Shown here piece by piece: positions 13,000-27,100 of a stretch of DNA of 64,000 nt. Position 1 is the first letter of the stretch, and every line of letters starts with the position of its first letter. Origin of the DNA: Fasciolopsis buskii (taxonomy: Eukaryota > Platyhelminthes > Trematoda > Plagiorchiida > Fasciolidae); contig LUCM01002418.1 in NCBI GenBank assembly GCA_008360955.1, positions 144,834 through 208,833 of the forward strand. The letters are read 5' to 3'. The notes beneath the pieces are model-generated. The model saw only the letters and a list, made by a program, of their open reading frames with translations, was not told the DNA's origin and did no database searches. The position numbers and the translations under genes were made by a program.

Positions 13000-15700
13000 A
13001 AAATTTGCCAAGTAAAACCTTTGCTATCAGTGCGGTGTTGGTGAGATTAAAATGCATACAACAGACTAAATGTTATATTTTAATAACTGGATGTCATCAA
13101 ACTGAACAAGCTAGAAAATACAACACTGTTTTCTCACCAGTATAGTAACGGGAAACGTAGGAATTCGAAGATTTTAGTGAGCGTTAGACTGAATGTATTT
13201 AGTCAGCCCAACATAAATAGCAACACAGATTTAAAGACGGCGTACTTCAAAACCGATTCTCCATAGCTGCTTCTAACTGGTACCGAAATAATTTCACCCG
13301 ACTTTTGTGACGAACCAACAAGTTATAAACCACTTTTGGCAAAATTATCGGTCTATGAAGTCGCAAATTGGAGGACAAAACGGCCATACGACCAAACTGA
13401 GATAGCTGAGAGTAGATTGGGATTTTCCAAGTTTATCGAACACACAGTACTAGTGATTATCACGAACAGATAAACCACTCGAGTAACGATCCCATGCTGA
13501 ATTCAGAAGCTGCTTTGGTTCCAAATTTACATGGTGACATTCCATAAGACCGTCTGAAAATCGTCGTGGAATAAATCACTCCAGTTAGCAAACGGTTGCT
13601 CTGAACATTTTACCAAATATGCAGTGCCAGTTGATGCGCTTTAATTGTTTTCCGACAAAAAAACATGAACTCGTGCTGTGTTTTATAGGTACATAATTTA
13701 ACTATTTGTTTGGAACACTGTCACACGAATTCAGGCAGTTTAGCATGAAATTAAAAATGTCCGAATTTCATTCTATGCCTTGACGTTTTGATGTGATCTA
13801 TCTGCAGCTTGACCTTGTGACGAAGTAAAAGATTTCACTGAAGTAAAATTGAAGGTTGGAACAAATTACTTTTACTGTTCGCAGAATTAGAGAACAAATA
13901 TCGAATTCCAGCTCTTTTCGTCTACATTTCCGAATTTTCAAAGGCAGTCAGCGGTCATGGATTATTATTTCACTGCGGGAAGGATGTCAGACGCATTTCA
14001 CGAGAATACTCACTCACTATCGAGGAAGCTTGCAACAGCCCACACCACAAGGTTTCAGGCTCGGGTACAAAAATTCACGTCACTTGGTAAGCGCACCAAG
14101 CGATTCTGCCGTCCTCAAAGTTGCACAACAGAATGCGGTTTAATTGATTGCACACCACCGCGCAGTGATCATACTATAAGCTTTGCAAGTTCCGCTGAAG
14201 ACTACGTATCGCCTACGTGATGAACCAACTGACCATGTGCGCGCACCTGATTGCTTTCGTGACAAACGAAAAGGTGTGACAAATTGATAGTGCGCCGTAT
14301 TTTGAAACGTACAAGATGACCCATCGCCCAGGCAAAAATGGACCCTCCTTTTCTCACTTGCCTACGGTTTTTAGCCTTCGATTTGACTCCAGACAGTTGG
14401 TATGGTTACCGATTTGGATGTTTGCCGAAGTCAGTTGATTCCGGCGTGGTAAGGTCTATTTACACTTTAAATGAGCGCACACCCACGCACACGTATACAC
14501 ATTCTGACCTAATTTGTCGTCTTCTCGTCTGTGTTAGTCGGCCTCAGGGCAAAACACCGCTTCCATAGAATTCTATGGAGGACATCCAAAATGCAAACAA
14601 CGGTGGCACGCGACCTGATATTTTCATTTGATCTTTACGAAACACCGGGCCGTTAAACAAATGCCCGAAACCGATTATTAACAGTAATCAATTAAATACC
14701 GAAAAAAAAAACATTTTCAGTAGTTCGATTGTACTTCTCTGGTTATGGGCCTCTTGGATCAGCGTGGTGCAAAGTAATGATGAAGCATGGAGTAGAGAAA
14801 ATGTGTTATCTTCATTCTGTGGAAGTGAATAGAAGCAAATTGTATGAACTAACAACTTCTGATGGTCCGCCATAAACCTTGCTGGTTTCTGATTGCGTAC
14901 TTCTTGAGTTAGTCCGATACTATATGTACTTGCTATAATTTCTACATTCCAGTGCTCAAGGGGAGGGGACGCAGACGGGAATCGTGGCTTCAATATTTGG
15001 AGTGGCAATGGATCACAAATTGTCTCAGTAGACCAGGTGTGGTACCGAGCCAGGCAATAGTGAATATCTATTGCTAAGCCGCACAGTCATAACCAAATAC
15101 ATTTAGGAGAGGGGATTCATTGGCGAATCCCTAAAACTGAATAGTTTTCACGAAAATTGCCGGTCGCTTTCTGTGCAAGGGGTGGATTTATATTCACCTG
15201 CCAAATATTGGTGCTAAAATGCGTTATAATGTTCACTACGCAGTGAAACGGGACAATGCAGTCCCGAGTTACCAGCCTGACCAAATCAATTGTGACTTCT
15301 TATCACCACTGGCAACTTTCCGGTTCCTACACATTCAACATTGAAATTGTATTTAAGGACATGAACTCTCATTCAGACATCCGGGGTCATTTCAAGCCTT
15401 TATCAAATAAATTCATAAAAAATATACCACGCTGTTCATCTGAAACAACGGAAAATTTACAAATTTATTCGAGACTTTTACAACAAGCTCTTCCCCAACT
15501 CATCTTCCATTGTTGCAGAATGGTGTTAGGCAAGAACGTACTTACTTGTATTCTCCATCTATCCTTATTTGACGTCAGTCTAATAATGATCTTTCGGATG
15601 AGGATTAATTTAATCGACCGGAAGTCCTGTCATTGTGTACCAATAGCCTAGAAGTGGAAAGAAAGACATGATTTATTCCGGATCATGTTCAAAAGTTAAA
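13000..15700. other. No gene recognised
   Basis: Short frames only: 95 and 87 codons overlapping in two plus frames at 13856-14220, and 131 codons at 15256-15651, just upstream of the LINE remnant. The last could in principle be decayed LINE sequence, but I cannot align it to any element domain. Confidence 0.4.
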
Positions 15701-15789
15701 TCATTTACTAAATAAAGATTGTCAGTTAATACACCGTTACACCGAAGATACTATGTCACTAATACAGCTGAATTTATTTCGTCAACTAT

Positions 15790-16720
15790 TGGAGTATCCT
15801 CACCTTGAACAATCCTTACACAACAACTGCGCTGACCATAGTAATATTAGCCTAACTCCAACTGCATCAAAAGTGCTTCCGTCCGTCATTCTTCGTAGGC
15901 TGTACAACACGCGTCAAGCGCAAATTCGTGAGGAACAGTTAGGGTTTTACGCTGGTCGTGGATGCGCCCATCTAATCTTCACCGTCTGGCAGGTGTCAGG
16001 GCATCTTTTTGTTCGAAGGCCAACGGTCATCAGGCTCTTGGACCTTCGCGCAGCCTTTGACTCTTGATAGGTTTGCACTATGACACTGTTTCTTGAGGAA
16101 TTGAATACATGAAATGTATGTGTCGGTCCTCAGATAGTTGTGCGGTCATTCTTCAGGTCGGGTTAGGGTTTATAGCCTGCTTTCGATCCCCTTCATGGTT
16201 ACCAGTGGAATACGGCAACACTGCTGTATATTCCCATTTCTATTCAACTTTGTCATAAAATATGCTCTGTAGAACGCTTTAACTGGTCCTTAAGACGTTG
16301 GAGTTAAACTTCCTCCAAAGAACAGAGTTTTTGCCTCGTAGAGTCTGCCGATGATATCGTTTTGCTGACTGACAATGCACAGCCAATTCAACGCTCGTTA
16401 GACTGCTTGGCGATTGAAGTATCTAGGTATGGTATGTACTTTGCAACCTCAGAATACAAGGTACTTCTTCAAGACTGGCAGGGACCTGTACCCTTCGAGA
16501 TGATCGGGTAGAAATAGTCATTACCTTCAAGCACCTCGGGAGCCTGATTGCAGCTTGTTTTCAATCAGATGCATACCAGCTAATAACTGATAGTGAACAA
16601 GAATGTATTTAGTTTGGGAACGTTCGGATCGATATCGAAATGAACGAGGAATTCATCACCACTTGAGCGCTCTTCGTTGATCCGTTATGCTGTGTTGGTG
16701 GCGAATTAACAAGGGGGTGA
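15790..16720 (+). pseudogene. LINE (non-LTR retrotransposon) reverse transcriptase, decayed
   Basis: Remnant of a non-LTR retrotransposon polymerase, the enzyme that copies element RNA into DNA at a nicked target. Recognisable blocks come in the correct order: ISLTPTASKVLPSVILRRL then GFYAGRGCAHLIFT, ending LLDLRAAFDS directly before a stop at 16065-16067; then GIRQHCCIFPFLFNF (16207-16251), equivalent to the GVRQGCPxSPxLFN block; then SADDIVLLTDNAQ with the catalytic-type ADD at 16347-16355; then SRYGMYFATSEYKVLLQDW before a stop at 16509. A later piece (FKHLGSLIAA) matches the usual YLG block. The blocks lie in different frames and are broken by several stops and at least two frameshifts, so the copy is dead. 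No endonuclease domain or 3' tail was recognised. I do not assign it to a clade; RTE- and CR1/Jockey-like flatworm elements both have similar blocks. Confidence 0.85.
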
Positions 16721-19700
16721 AAAAGTAAAGTTTTCTAGGTTATCTAGTAAAGAGATAAGAGCAGATGGCGAGGAATTATATGCTCTAATATTTGGCGATA
16801 AAACTTGCGCAGTGCCTTAAATTTACTATGCCCATCATTTTTGGTGATCTGCAAACATTAAGTTAGAAAAGAACATGAGGACAATCCATCGTTTAATATC
16901 ATTAAAGCATCCGCCAAAAAATGCCTGTTATCAAAAATCAAAAAAACATAAAATAAAACATTTTTACTGCATACGTGAGTGAACAAAAACGAAATGATTC
17001 AGGTATGATCTGATGTGAAGCACAGCTTGAATACACCGCAAACACTTCCAGGGAAATTTCATCCGAGAGTTTCAATTTACCGGCATTTCATTTTGGCAGT
17101 TTGTCTGTTTTGTTAGTTTTTCCAATTGTCTAAAAAACGATAAGTACGGTTGTAAAACGTTCAATGGAATTAGCTACGCTGACGGTTTAAGTGTGGCTTT
17201 CCTTTTTTATCTACGCACAGCAGACCATGCAGGGGAAATGAAATTAAAATAATTCTAGTCAGTGTGAAATTTAAAATAGCCCCAAAAGAAAATTGCTTCT
17301 GACCGGCGCCTCAAAATTTGTTCCAACATATTAACTCTAGTTCAAAGATTACGTCCCACTCAAGACTCGTCGGTTATTGGAAACATTAGTAATTGTTTAA
17401 TGCTTATTCCAGAATTAATCCCAAAGACCATGGTGCCTGCGAATTTACTTTTCACACTCAAAAGGTTACTGAGAACACCGGTGGATTCACGGTCCAAATG
17501 GTTAATGGGAAGCTGCTTGGGCAAGCTCTACGTTGAAATTGTGGGATCTATTTTCCAAAAGGCTGGATAAGGTCATGTGACAACCGCGAGGGGATATTTT
17601 CCAAACGCAGCTCACCTTGTGCGCGGTAGGCAGCACTTTTGTTGTCACCAGAAGTCATTTCTTGTCAGCTGGGGACATAAATTAAGATTATTTCAAGCTC
17701 GGCTCAAGTAATATTATATTGTTGACTTTTTTATCGTCGAAGCAAACTGTTCCTAAAAAACAGTAAAGATAATCCAATTTTTACCCCTTCGGAAGTGAGT
17801 TCGCAATAATTGCTCGAAGTTCTCGTCACCATACTGATTCAACCGTACAGCTTATGCACGGCATGTTGTCTGCCGAGGTCTTCGTAGATTTTCAACTTGA
17901 CATACGAGTGGAGCACATAATACATTATTAAGGCATAACAGTTGATTAGCTAAATACCACATTTTTTGTTGCACGACACTTCCTGTGCAGGAGAGTTTGC
18001 ACAGTCAACATTAATATGTTGATTGCTGAAAACCCAAGACAAGCTACCAAGTCCGAAGTCTGTTTTCAATGACAGGTGTAATCACAAAAAGGTGGAGTTG
18101 GTGAATCAAAGCAATATAAATCTCCGCGTTCTGTTCTGCGGTCATATGAGATCATTGACTACGAGGTCCTTCCAAGACCTTCGTAAGGCGATCAATATCG
18201 TCTTGGCTGGCCGCAAATATTCCCATTTGCTTGGCCTTGGCCTCTTTGATTGACGTGCTACGTACATGAAGCTTTATGAGTATCGAAGAGGTATAAGTAG
18301 TTAATTCTGTCGTTATTACAGGCATTAGCATTACCTATGCACGTTTAAACCAAAGTACCGCACAGACATTTACTTAGTGATGAAGCAATCAAACAAAAGC
18401 GTAGCAGAATAATTTACTGACACTAACACTGATTTCGCACCAGCATTATGAGATAGATTTATAGATCCCCGGACGCTTCTCAGCACTCCAGTACCATTCA
18501 CGTGATCAAGTAACGAGTAGCTGTCTGACCTCATAAAATATACGTTAAAGCACTTTCTCGGACACAAAGCAGGGTAAGGCCGACGAATTTCGTACGGTTG
18601 TACGCGAGCATTAGCTGCTAAGTTGCGCAAATAAAAGCCAAGTATGACAAGTTGAGCAAAAGTAGAATTGAATTTGACCACCCAAGCAAATTGTTTTACC
18701 ACTGTGATAAAAAACCTTTAACATGTAGGAGTAATTCAAAGAGATAAGCGAAACACCGTGCTGGCACTAGATAACTCAACCCGAGCTTTTAAATGAAAAA
18801 GATTACTGGATGCGAAGGCAGCAATTTACCTGTGCTGTCACCCAGAGACGGTAACGTCAATTATCCGAGTTTTATGGTGAAACAATGGTGTGAAAAATGA
18901 ACTAGGAGCCAATAGCGGTTTGGTAAATTAACAAATCGGAAATAATTTGTAAGAAACGAATTATCATAAACTGCCAAATGGGATTAAAAGAAAAACCGAA
19001 GGACGGGTTACTGATTTTTATTACTACGACAAATGGAAAAAGTTGTAACCAAATTTACTGTTTTCGTCGCATGAAGGTTCTGGATTTTCGTTACGATGGG
19101 TTCCGAAGTGGTCACCAGTAATCTGACTTATCCCATGATAAAAAATGCTATTGTTCCTGACAACATCCAGATTGCGGCCAGGGCAACGTCCCCAATCTCT
19201 AGAATCAACTTTTCATCCATTTTCAGGTACTCACAAACTGTTCATCTTTTGTTGCCAGCGTTTTTCTTTCAATAAGAATTAATAGGTTCATATAATATCC
19301 ATGGTCTTTTGACCCAGATAAACTGTCAGTTAATAAGTCACCAATAACAACAATGCATTAAGCTTTTTCATCATGTTGGCCTCAAACACTGAGTTACAAA
19401 TGTCAGCATCAGAATAACAGTTTCATAGAATTCGGTCAGTTACACGTGCTGGCGCTAGATTTCAACTATATCTCGCTATCAAACGCTTGATTATTCTTGT
19501 TCTTAGTTGATAAACGTAAATAAAGAGCAAATGATTTTCACGTTAATGGTCACTGTTCGTGTATAATATTTGACATATTTAACTTGTCAGACCCCTCTTC
19601 ATTATCATCATCAAAAGGATTTCGTTTTATCGAACGGAAAAGATGTATGGGCCGGAAATCAGTAACTACGACCTTGAATTCTGCAACACTCCAACATCGG

Positions 19701-20780
19701 CTTATCTCGCTGCTGGCACACATCCGCTAATTGATCTTGACGATAACTGGTCAGCACTCTCATGTCCAGGGACGTAGGGTGACGCGAAATCGGAACATGC
19801 TTGCCCCCGTACAAATAACAGTCTGACGTGTTTCCATATCTGATTCATGAGTCACCCAATTTCTAGAGAAGTTGGTGCACTGACCAGCCCTCGTTTTGAT
19901 TAGCTAGTAAGCGCACCCAAATCTAGTACTTGCACATCAAAAGCAAACCAAGTGAGTGTTTCTAAAAGTAAATCCACCGTTCCTTAACTTCAATCCTAAA
20001 GTTCTCAACTCAATATTTTGATTTCAGTCTTGAAATGGGAATGCGCTGCTCGCCGAGTTTTGCAACTCGCATGGTCATGCGACAAAACCCAAATCGTTAC
20101 GTATACTCCAGTGCAGCTTTCATAGATGTTCAAAGTGTTTTAGAATCCCCAGGATAGCCATGTGCTTTCTTGCTTGTTTTTTTTAATTTTGCCAACGTGC
20201 TTCTTCTCAAATGACCGTTTTCATGCAGTGAACGCAACCAACCCATAAAATATCCTTTCCAAACAGATATGAAGGGTTAGTGATCAAAGCCAATAGAGTA
20301 ATTTGAGAATGGAAAGAAGCTGAGCATGTTGTGCAGCGTAAATTGATTGCTGTCGTGATAGTTTACTGTACTGTAAATTATCACCTTATTGATTCATTTG
20401 GCAGTATTTATCTCTTACGTCTGATATTGCGCCACCGTCGCTTTCCTCTTCGCCATCGCGGTTGTGTCCGTGATATTCACAAGAGGTACTTGTTTGTAGC
20501 ATTTTTAATTATTTCAGAACTACATCGAAATAATTCACGACTACGCCAAAACAAAGACTCACTTGAAACCAAACGAGATTTATCTGCTGGTAATGTATTG
20601 GCTAACTCAGACCCCGACGGCCAAAGATGAGTAGACAGACCCACGAAAGACTGATAGCATTTCAGACTTGCGAATTCGTCATCTAAAAATTTTGTCTAAC
20701 GGAAGTTCTGAAAGTTTTGTCATAAATCCAAAGGGTGTCGAAAAGTTATAGAACGTCTGCATATGGATGTCCCTGGTTTT
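16721..20780. other. No gene recognised
   Basis: AT-rich; the best open frames (110 codons minus at 18370-18702; 99 codons plus at 20331-20630) have no recognisable domain. No repeat or RNA gene seen. Confidence 0.45.
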
Positions 20781-20793
20781 TGAATAGAAGCAG

Positions 20794-20928
20794 ATTTGCC
20801 GAAACCACTGTTGCACCGCATTTTAGCAAGACTTTTGTTCTTCCTATTGTCCGTAAAATTATTGGCTTCCAGCCCCCAAGTTTATGACGAACTCCTTTGG
20901 ATTTTGCTTTGCTTCATCTTGAACGTAA
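20794..20928 (+). CDS. Speculative internal exon, helical-repeat-like segment
   Basis: After a possible acceptor (GAATAGAAGCAG) the plus strand reads openly to AAC followed by GTAAGA, a plausible splice donor at about 20929. The translated segment has two leucine-rich amphipathic stretches (HRILARLLFFLLSVKLLAS and YDELLWILLCFILN) joined by SPQV, a spacing reminiscent of an armadillo- or HEAT-type helix pair. The reading frame runs on to a stop at 21018-21020 if not spliced. The resemblance is only to the general pattern and no family is identified. Weak pyrimidine tract at the acceptor and short length keep confidence low. Confidence 0.22.
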
Positions 20929-20929
20929 G

Positions 20930-22840
20930 AAAAACACCTAATATGATGCAAATTAGGTCATCTCACTCCTTCTTTTTCACATGCTTGGTGTCCGTTCGCC
21001 TTGGAACTGTAGTAAGCTGATCAACTGGAATGTAAGCTGTACTATTGAAAACACCATCCAACTTTATTTTGTAGTTATGTAGTTACAAGAGACATCACTC
21101 CTCCACGTTAGTTGACCGCCTGATCAATAACAGACTGTCATTTGTACCATCGGACAGCCTTCGGAATTCCTCAGTCCCTGAATTCCTGAAACTGAGTGAG
21201 ATAGGTTTCTCAAAATCCGAGGGAATTGATCACTCTAAAACTTTTAAAACTGATCCCAGTTGACTGAGCTTTGTAGCTAAATAAATGCAAGTCTGACTTA
21301 GTGCCTTCTCTGGGTGAAGCTGTATGCACCAGAATGACTGGACCTTACTAGTCATTCTGGGTCGGATGCCTAAACTCCGAGTTTCAGGCAAATACAAGTC
21401 ATGTACGGAAAGCAGGACATTACTTAACGACATCAGTAGCAAAGTAATGCAGTTGACACGCAAAGTGTCCTGCCTCATCCACCAGGGTTCATGAACTGAC
21501 CACTCTGTCAACGAAGTTCACCGAGTTATGAAGTCATCAGTTTGTCTCGTTTCCTTTTTCCCTTAAGGTTTTGCTGAAATGCTCGGGGAAGCCTCAGTCT
21601 AGCTGAAACCCTGTCCTTCGAGTTGGGAAAACTGAGAAACACAATCACCGAAATATAGTGGATTTAAAGATGCTTTATCAATATAGGCTGCAAACGAGCT
21701 GGAAAATGTGGAGAGAAGCTTGCTAAGAGATAATATTTTTTGTTTCTCCCATGTTATTATGGTTTTGGCTGTACCTGGTCATTGCACAGACTTATGGTAA
21801 ACAAATGTATGCATAGATATATTATGGAGCAACTCAAGAGGTCGGTATAAGGAAAGTTCAAGCCTGGAATTCTGGTGTGATAAAGTCTGGCCGATTTAAC
21901 TATCGCCGGTTTCATTGATTCTTCATATCATGTGTAATTGGAGCTCTGAATGATATTTAACTTTTCCCAACCACTAGTACTTTAAATTATTTAAGGCCTA
22001 GATACAATCGATGAAAAATAATTTCAGTTAGGTTCTTAATACTTCTTCCACGCATTAACGTAGAGCGAGTGTGAATGCAGCTGGGAGAAAAATCAATTGG
22101 CGCTCCATTCGTCACCTTTCCAGAATGGCCGTTTGACTCCGAAAAAACCTGAAATGCGAAACAGAATAGAAAGCAGTTTGTTTTTGCATGCCTTTAACCA
22201 CTAACCACCCAAACACCGTCAGCCGAGTTTGTGCGTTTGAAAATCAGTGAAAGTAGTACGGTTGTAGATAGGCATTGAAACAAAGCCACATAAAATAGCT
22301 TCACGATACCCTCGAAGTTCTTAGTGTATCCCAGGGCATTATTGGTGAATAATCACTTCCTAATATGATGCTTGAACCGCTACTGAAGTGTGACTCATTC
22401 CATATGAGGTGTTCAAGTATAACGGTTTACTAGAAAATCAGTAAGTGAATTGTTTTTGTCATGACAAACTAGCTCACTTGCGCACTTCTAGCTTTTTATT
22501 TATTATTTGGTTACAAGTTTCAGGAATAAACGCTCAAGAATGTATAAAACAGGAGACAAACTTTTGTAATAATAATATAGATAATAATATGCTATAACAC
22601 AAAGCTGCAGATAAAGCAAATTTCTTCACAGAACACTTACTCGGACTCTTGCAGAGCCAATTTTAGGCGGTAAAAATTTCGCGCAGCTTATCTTCAAGGT
22701 AGTTTCATTTTAGCATCAAATTCTGAGAGTTTTCACGGCATTTTGGTACGAAACCCACACAATTCTCAAATCAAACAAAAGCCAAGATTTTAAAAGTAAG
22801 GAATGATTTACTTGATTTTATACGTCCAAAATTCTACCAA
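20930..22840. other. No gene recognised; one perfect hairpin inside
   Basis: No coding signal; apart from the hairpin at 21329-21360 I see no structure. Confidence 0.45.
21329..21360. repeat. Perfect inverted repeat (11-bp arms, 10-base loop)
   Basis: CCAGAATGACT (21329-21339) is exactly complementary to AGTCATTCTGG (21350-21360). No run of T follows it and no transposon features flank it. Function unknown. Confidence 0.8.
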
Positions 22841-22841
22841 T

Positions 22842-22905
22842 GACCCGGAATTGAACCGAAAACCTCACGGACCGGGCGTCTGTAACATTTGACTCTTGGT
22901 GCACG
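22842..22905 (-). repeat. tRNA-like sequence, T arm intact
   Basis: The minus strand has a perfect B box, GGTTCAATTCC (complement of 22847-22857), in a T arm whose five stem pairs all form, two of them G-T. The A-box region expected near 22889-22901 is eroded, and no matching 5' acceptor strand is seen, so this is a pseudogene or SINE relic. Confidence 0.4.
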
Positions 22906-24081
22906 AGGTTCACTGGTGGGTGTCAGAAACGTCCGTGTATTCTCCCCAGCTTATCATAACTTGTGGCCAGGACGGAATCGACTGAATCTTGTTGTATTTT
23001 TCAGCATCGACATAATGGTTTGTGATAAGTAGAACGACGGTGTGCAGTCACAGCTTTCTATATAAGTGCAGTTAACTGATGTCTAAAAAATGCTTCCTGA
23101 ATTGATTTCCTGACATTTCATTTCAATTTATTAATGACAAATTATAAAACAGCCGGTAGCACAAAATGAGAAAATTACAACTCCAGTTAAGTGGAGTTGA
23201 AGGTCATCTAGTCAGGCCGGTTTTTGTCCCACTGAATGTTAATGTAAGGTTGATAAAATCGAATTTTTCGTAACTCAATAAGGCAGACGCTAGTTACATC
23301 CTAAAATTTTGATATTCTGAATTTCTCACACTCCATCTGGGACTTCTGCTTCACCAAAACGTCCCATCTATTGGGCAACGAATTTAGAAGCGTTCCAGAC
23401 GCATACATTGTGACAATTCGTTAAACAGGGAGAACTTCGAGTGTCAAGTAAGCTATATCCCGGATTTTATTCCAGCATAACAAGGCACGTAGATGCAGGA
23501 AAACGTCAGAATCCGAAAACCAACTGCTTTGATTACTAATTTATCGTCTTCACGACCACCTTATTTTTGGTGATCCAGGGAATGACCTCAAAAACGTGCA
23601 AATGAAGCCCAATTTAATCATTCAAGTTGCGAAAATATTGGCGCGTATTTCTTGCAGTAATCATTTTAATTTATTCGCAATAGAAACTGACCTTGAGTTT
23701 AAACGCAAACTGTCAGACCGTGCCTGGTAAAATCGTTTTAATTTTGGCCAATAGCCTGCTGGTAAATGTATTGTTGCAAAGCGGTCGATCACTTGTACTA
23801 TCTCGTTACTAGACACCTGATTAACTGCACATTCTTATTCAAGCTAGTAAAATATATGGATCTATTTCTATGAACGATCACAAATCTCTCCTGCTTTCAA
23901 TCGAAAAGTACCGTGGCTTTCTCTAAGGTAAAGCGAAGAACATTACAAGATTTACAATTAGAATTTCAACGCAAGCAAATTTTAACATAGTTAAGAATTA
24001 AGGAAGCATGATTGCACTTAAAATATAAAGACAGGCATACTATTAGCCGATGTGTGGACAATTGCCGAATCAAGATTTTTG

Positions 24082-24150
24082 GCCGGCGGTGCCCAAGCGG
24101 ATAAGTTTGCGGCGTTTGGACGTGAAGGTCTCGGGTTCACACTGCCGGTC
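24082..24150 (+). repeat. tRNA-like sequence (Leu/Ser-type head), pseudogene or SINE
   Basis: The 5' part GCCGGCGGTGCCCAAGCGG (24082-24100) has an A-box form close to those of type II tRNAs (Leu, Ser). A B-box-like GGGTTCACAC follows at 24133-24142. The seven bases GCCGGCG at the start can pair with TGCCGGT near the end, counting G-T pairs, but the T arm is one or more bases short and cannot fold normally. This suggests a tRNA-derived sequence with a deletion. Confidence 0.5.
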
Positions 24151-27100
24151 AACTTCCTCATTTGACAGCCCCTGTTGGCCGCGGCCTCCTTTTTGAAAAA
24201 TGATGTACATTGTTATTTCATTGATAAAAGAAGTGAAAGATAAATAACTGATGTTGGTTTTAGATCCGGTCTTTGGTTTTGCGCTTTTCTGATCACTGAG
24301 CTTTGAGTTGCGACAAATATCATTGCCACATCAGCTGAACTCGTCAGTCGGACCTATACGATTGAGAACGAAGTTTATGGGATCTAAGCTTCGATCTTCG
24401 AATCAGTTTGCCTCTTTTCATTCAGGGTGACTTAACGTAAAATAATCTTATTGCAATTTTCATTGTTTCTTAAAAGGAACCGCAGCTAGCAGACATGAGT
24501 AGACGTTCGAATTTTTAGCAAGCACTATTTTGCGGGTGAAACGTAGCTAATTAGTGAGATTCCTACTTGAAAACCTCTTAATTACTTATGCCTGAGAATG
24601 TGTAAATATAAAAATAGAGTGATTCCGAGGACTGACCCAGTGCCATCCGGGGCCGTGACGCAAGTAGATACCATAATGGGCGAAACAAAAAAGCGACGGG
24701 AACATTCTGTGGAATCAACCAGTCCAGCAATATTCTCTCCATAACTCGTCCATACTTCGACAGCTATCTAGCCCGGTCTTGACCTTTTTAAACTTTGGAT
24801 AAACTGTACAAATTTAAATTCTATCCAATTATTTCATCGAATGAGTACAAATTATCTGCCGACACAAGCAGTTGTGACATTTGTTAAGGTTTTCATGCCT
24901 TTGAATCAACTGGCAATTTTTTACGTTTATGCAATTATTTATTTGCAATCTTTGAAAAATATTTATGACTGAAGACTTGTCAGTCGTTGCCTGCATTTGA
25001 ATGTAATCTGGAATGATAGATCCAGCACACATTAGAGCTTATTTAAGGATTTCATTGCAAACTGAGCCCGTCATCTAAGGAAGATCATTGTAAGCAGACT
25101 TTCAACATAAAGCTTCGTTATTAAATTCTCAATATGTTTTGCTATTTATGGCTACTTTATTCTCGCTTTTTTATTAATGGTTATCGGCTATTTTATAAAT
25201 CTAACATTATTAATTACACTGTATTATTCTTGGTATTTTATATTTACTCGTCTAAGTTTCAACAAATATTCTCACAACGACTCAAGCAGCGCTTCACAGT
25301 ATCGTGTGCACTAATCACGGTCAGTGCTCGATTAATTTCATCGTGAATTGTGCCCAAAATATAAAGAAAACATACATATTCGCCGATGAAAGTTCCACGG
25401 TATTCAGTAAGGTTTTACTAAGATTTACTTTTGACTAGAAGGAAGTTTCATGACCTTCATTAAAGTCCTAGGCACAATAAATTTTAGAGGTCTGATGGAT
25501 CAGGCTTTTGCTGGATTTGAGCCGACTTCCGAGACACCTACTCCTGAATATAACAGTTACGTCGCACAATGCAAATAAATAGTCGAAAGTGTTTGCGTTT
25601 TGCTGACTTCACCGTTTCTTGTACAACAGGCCAGAAAGGCTCATCATATGGTGCTAAAAATTAAAAAAAGACTATCGACACTAACCTACTGTTTTATCCT
25701 AGCAATATAGGAAACCGTGTATGTCTCTTTCAAAAAGCTACTTTCGAAGACGTCAAAGTTCTCTGTATCCTATATAATTCTTTATGTTCACTCAACGAAA
25801 TAAGTCGATTGAGAGCTCATCAACCAAAGAGCGCATTATCTTTTAATAATTATGCCTTCATTGACATGCATATACATCAGACGCATGCAAACAAATATCA
25901 AGCTCATATATATATATATATCAAAGTAGCAACTTGAAAGGAACTACCGTAACCGAATTAACGTCCAGTGAGAAAATGCCATGGTACTCACCGGCTGCGT
26001 GATAATTGGTGAAGCAAGGCCTGCTTTGATGGCTGACCCTAGCAGCAATCAAAAGCCCAAGTAATTACGCAGTCATGATCAATCAGGAGAACAACAAAAC
26101 AGAGTAAAACTAGTGAATGGAACAGTTACAAACAATGCCGTTTCACTTTATGGCTTTTTCATGTAAATAAGACCACAATTATCACAGAGGCTCTTGAAAC
26201 TTTTCGCTCCTCAATGAACACGTCCGGAGAAGTCTCAGATCATTTTCGTGTATCTTTTTGTTGGATTTCTAGTTTTAAGAATATCACATACTGACCCTTT
26301 CGGTTTACCTTTATTCAATCGATTGTCATTACAAAATTCTACCGATGTCGTTTCTCCGCTAGCCGCTGTTGACGACAGGCCTGACAACTTATCTCTATTA
26401 GCTTTCAGTTCTCATTTCCTCTTGATCAGTGACGGCACGTGGCACACAGTCAGCAGGAAAAGGTACGCGACTAGTGAAAACTTGATGAAGTGAAGAAGTG
26501 GTCGTCCGTGGGGGGGAGGTAAGAATAATGACTTGGTTTTTGTAACACCATGACTTTGATAAATTCAGCGCCAGTGGTCACCGTGACATAGATATTTACG
26601 ATCAGAAAAATATGTCCCCTGCAATCAGCACTAAGTGGTGTGTTTCTTGCTGCTCCTGAATACTTTTCGATTCTTTCTTTCGTGAATTAGGCAAATTTCT
26701 GCTAGAAATTAATTTCAGCCTGGCACTCACTTATGTACTAATGTACTACTGGATCCGGTGTGTGGTGTGCCCTTGGCCAATTCAACTTTTGCCTCAGAAT
26801 AACAAAGATGAACTGCATGTCATCGAGATCCAGGGGGTGTGGTGCCGAATAGCTGAACCGGTTACCCCTTCTGCATTGGCATGTGATTAATTTCACTCCC
26901 AGTAAATAAGAAAATAATGAATTTAATTGGAAAAGAACCGGATCTAATAATTTTAGAGGACATGGGTGGTCAACACCTTCGATACAGAGCATTTCCAGGA
27001 CAGCTTTTTCTTTCGGACATTTTGCAGTGTACTCCATTTTAAGCTGGTCAGTATTCATGGCCCGCATTGGTACCAAACTTCTTTTCAAGTTTTCTCGGTT

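Noticed and set aside
15256..15651. 131-codon frame upstream of the LINE RT as its endonuclease or ORF1
   Set aside because: No endonuclease or zinc-knuckle motifs; proximity alone is not evidence.
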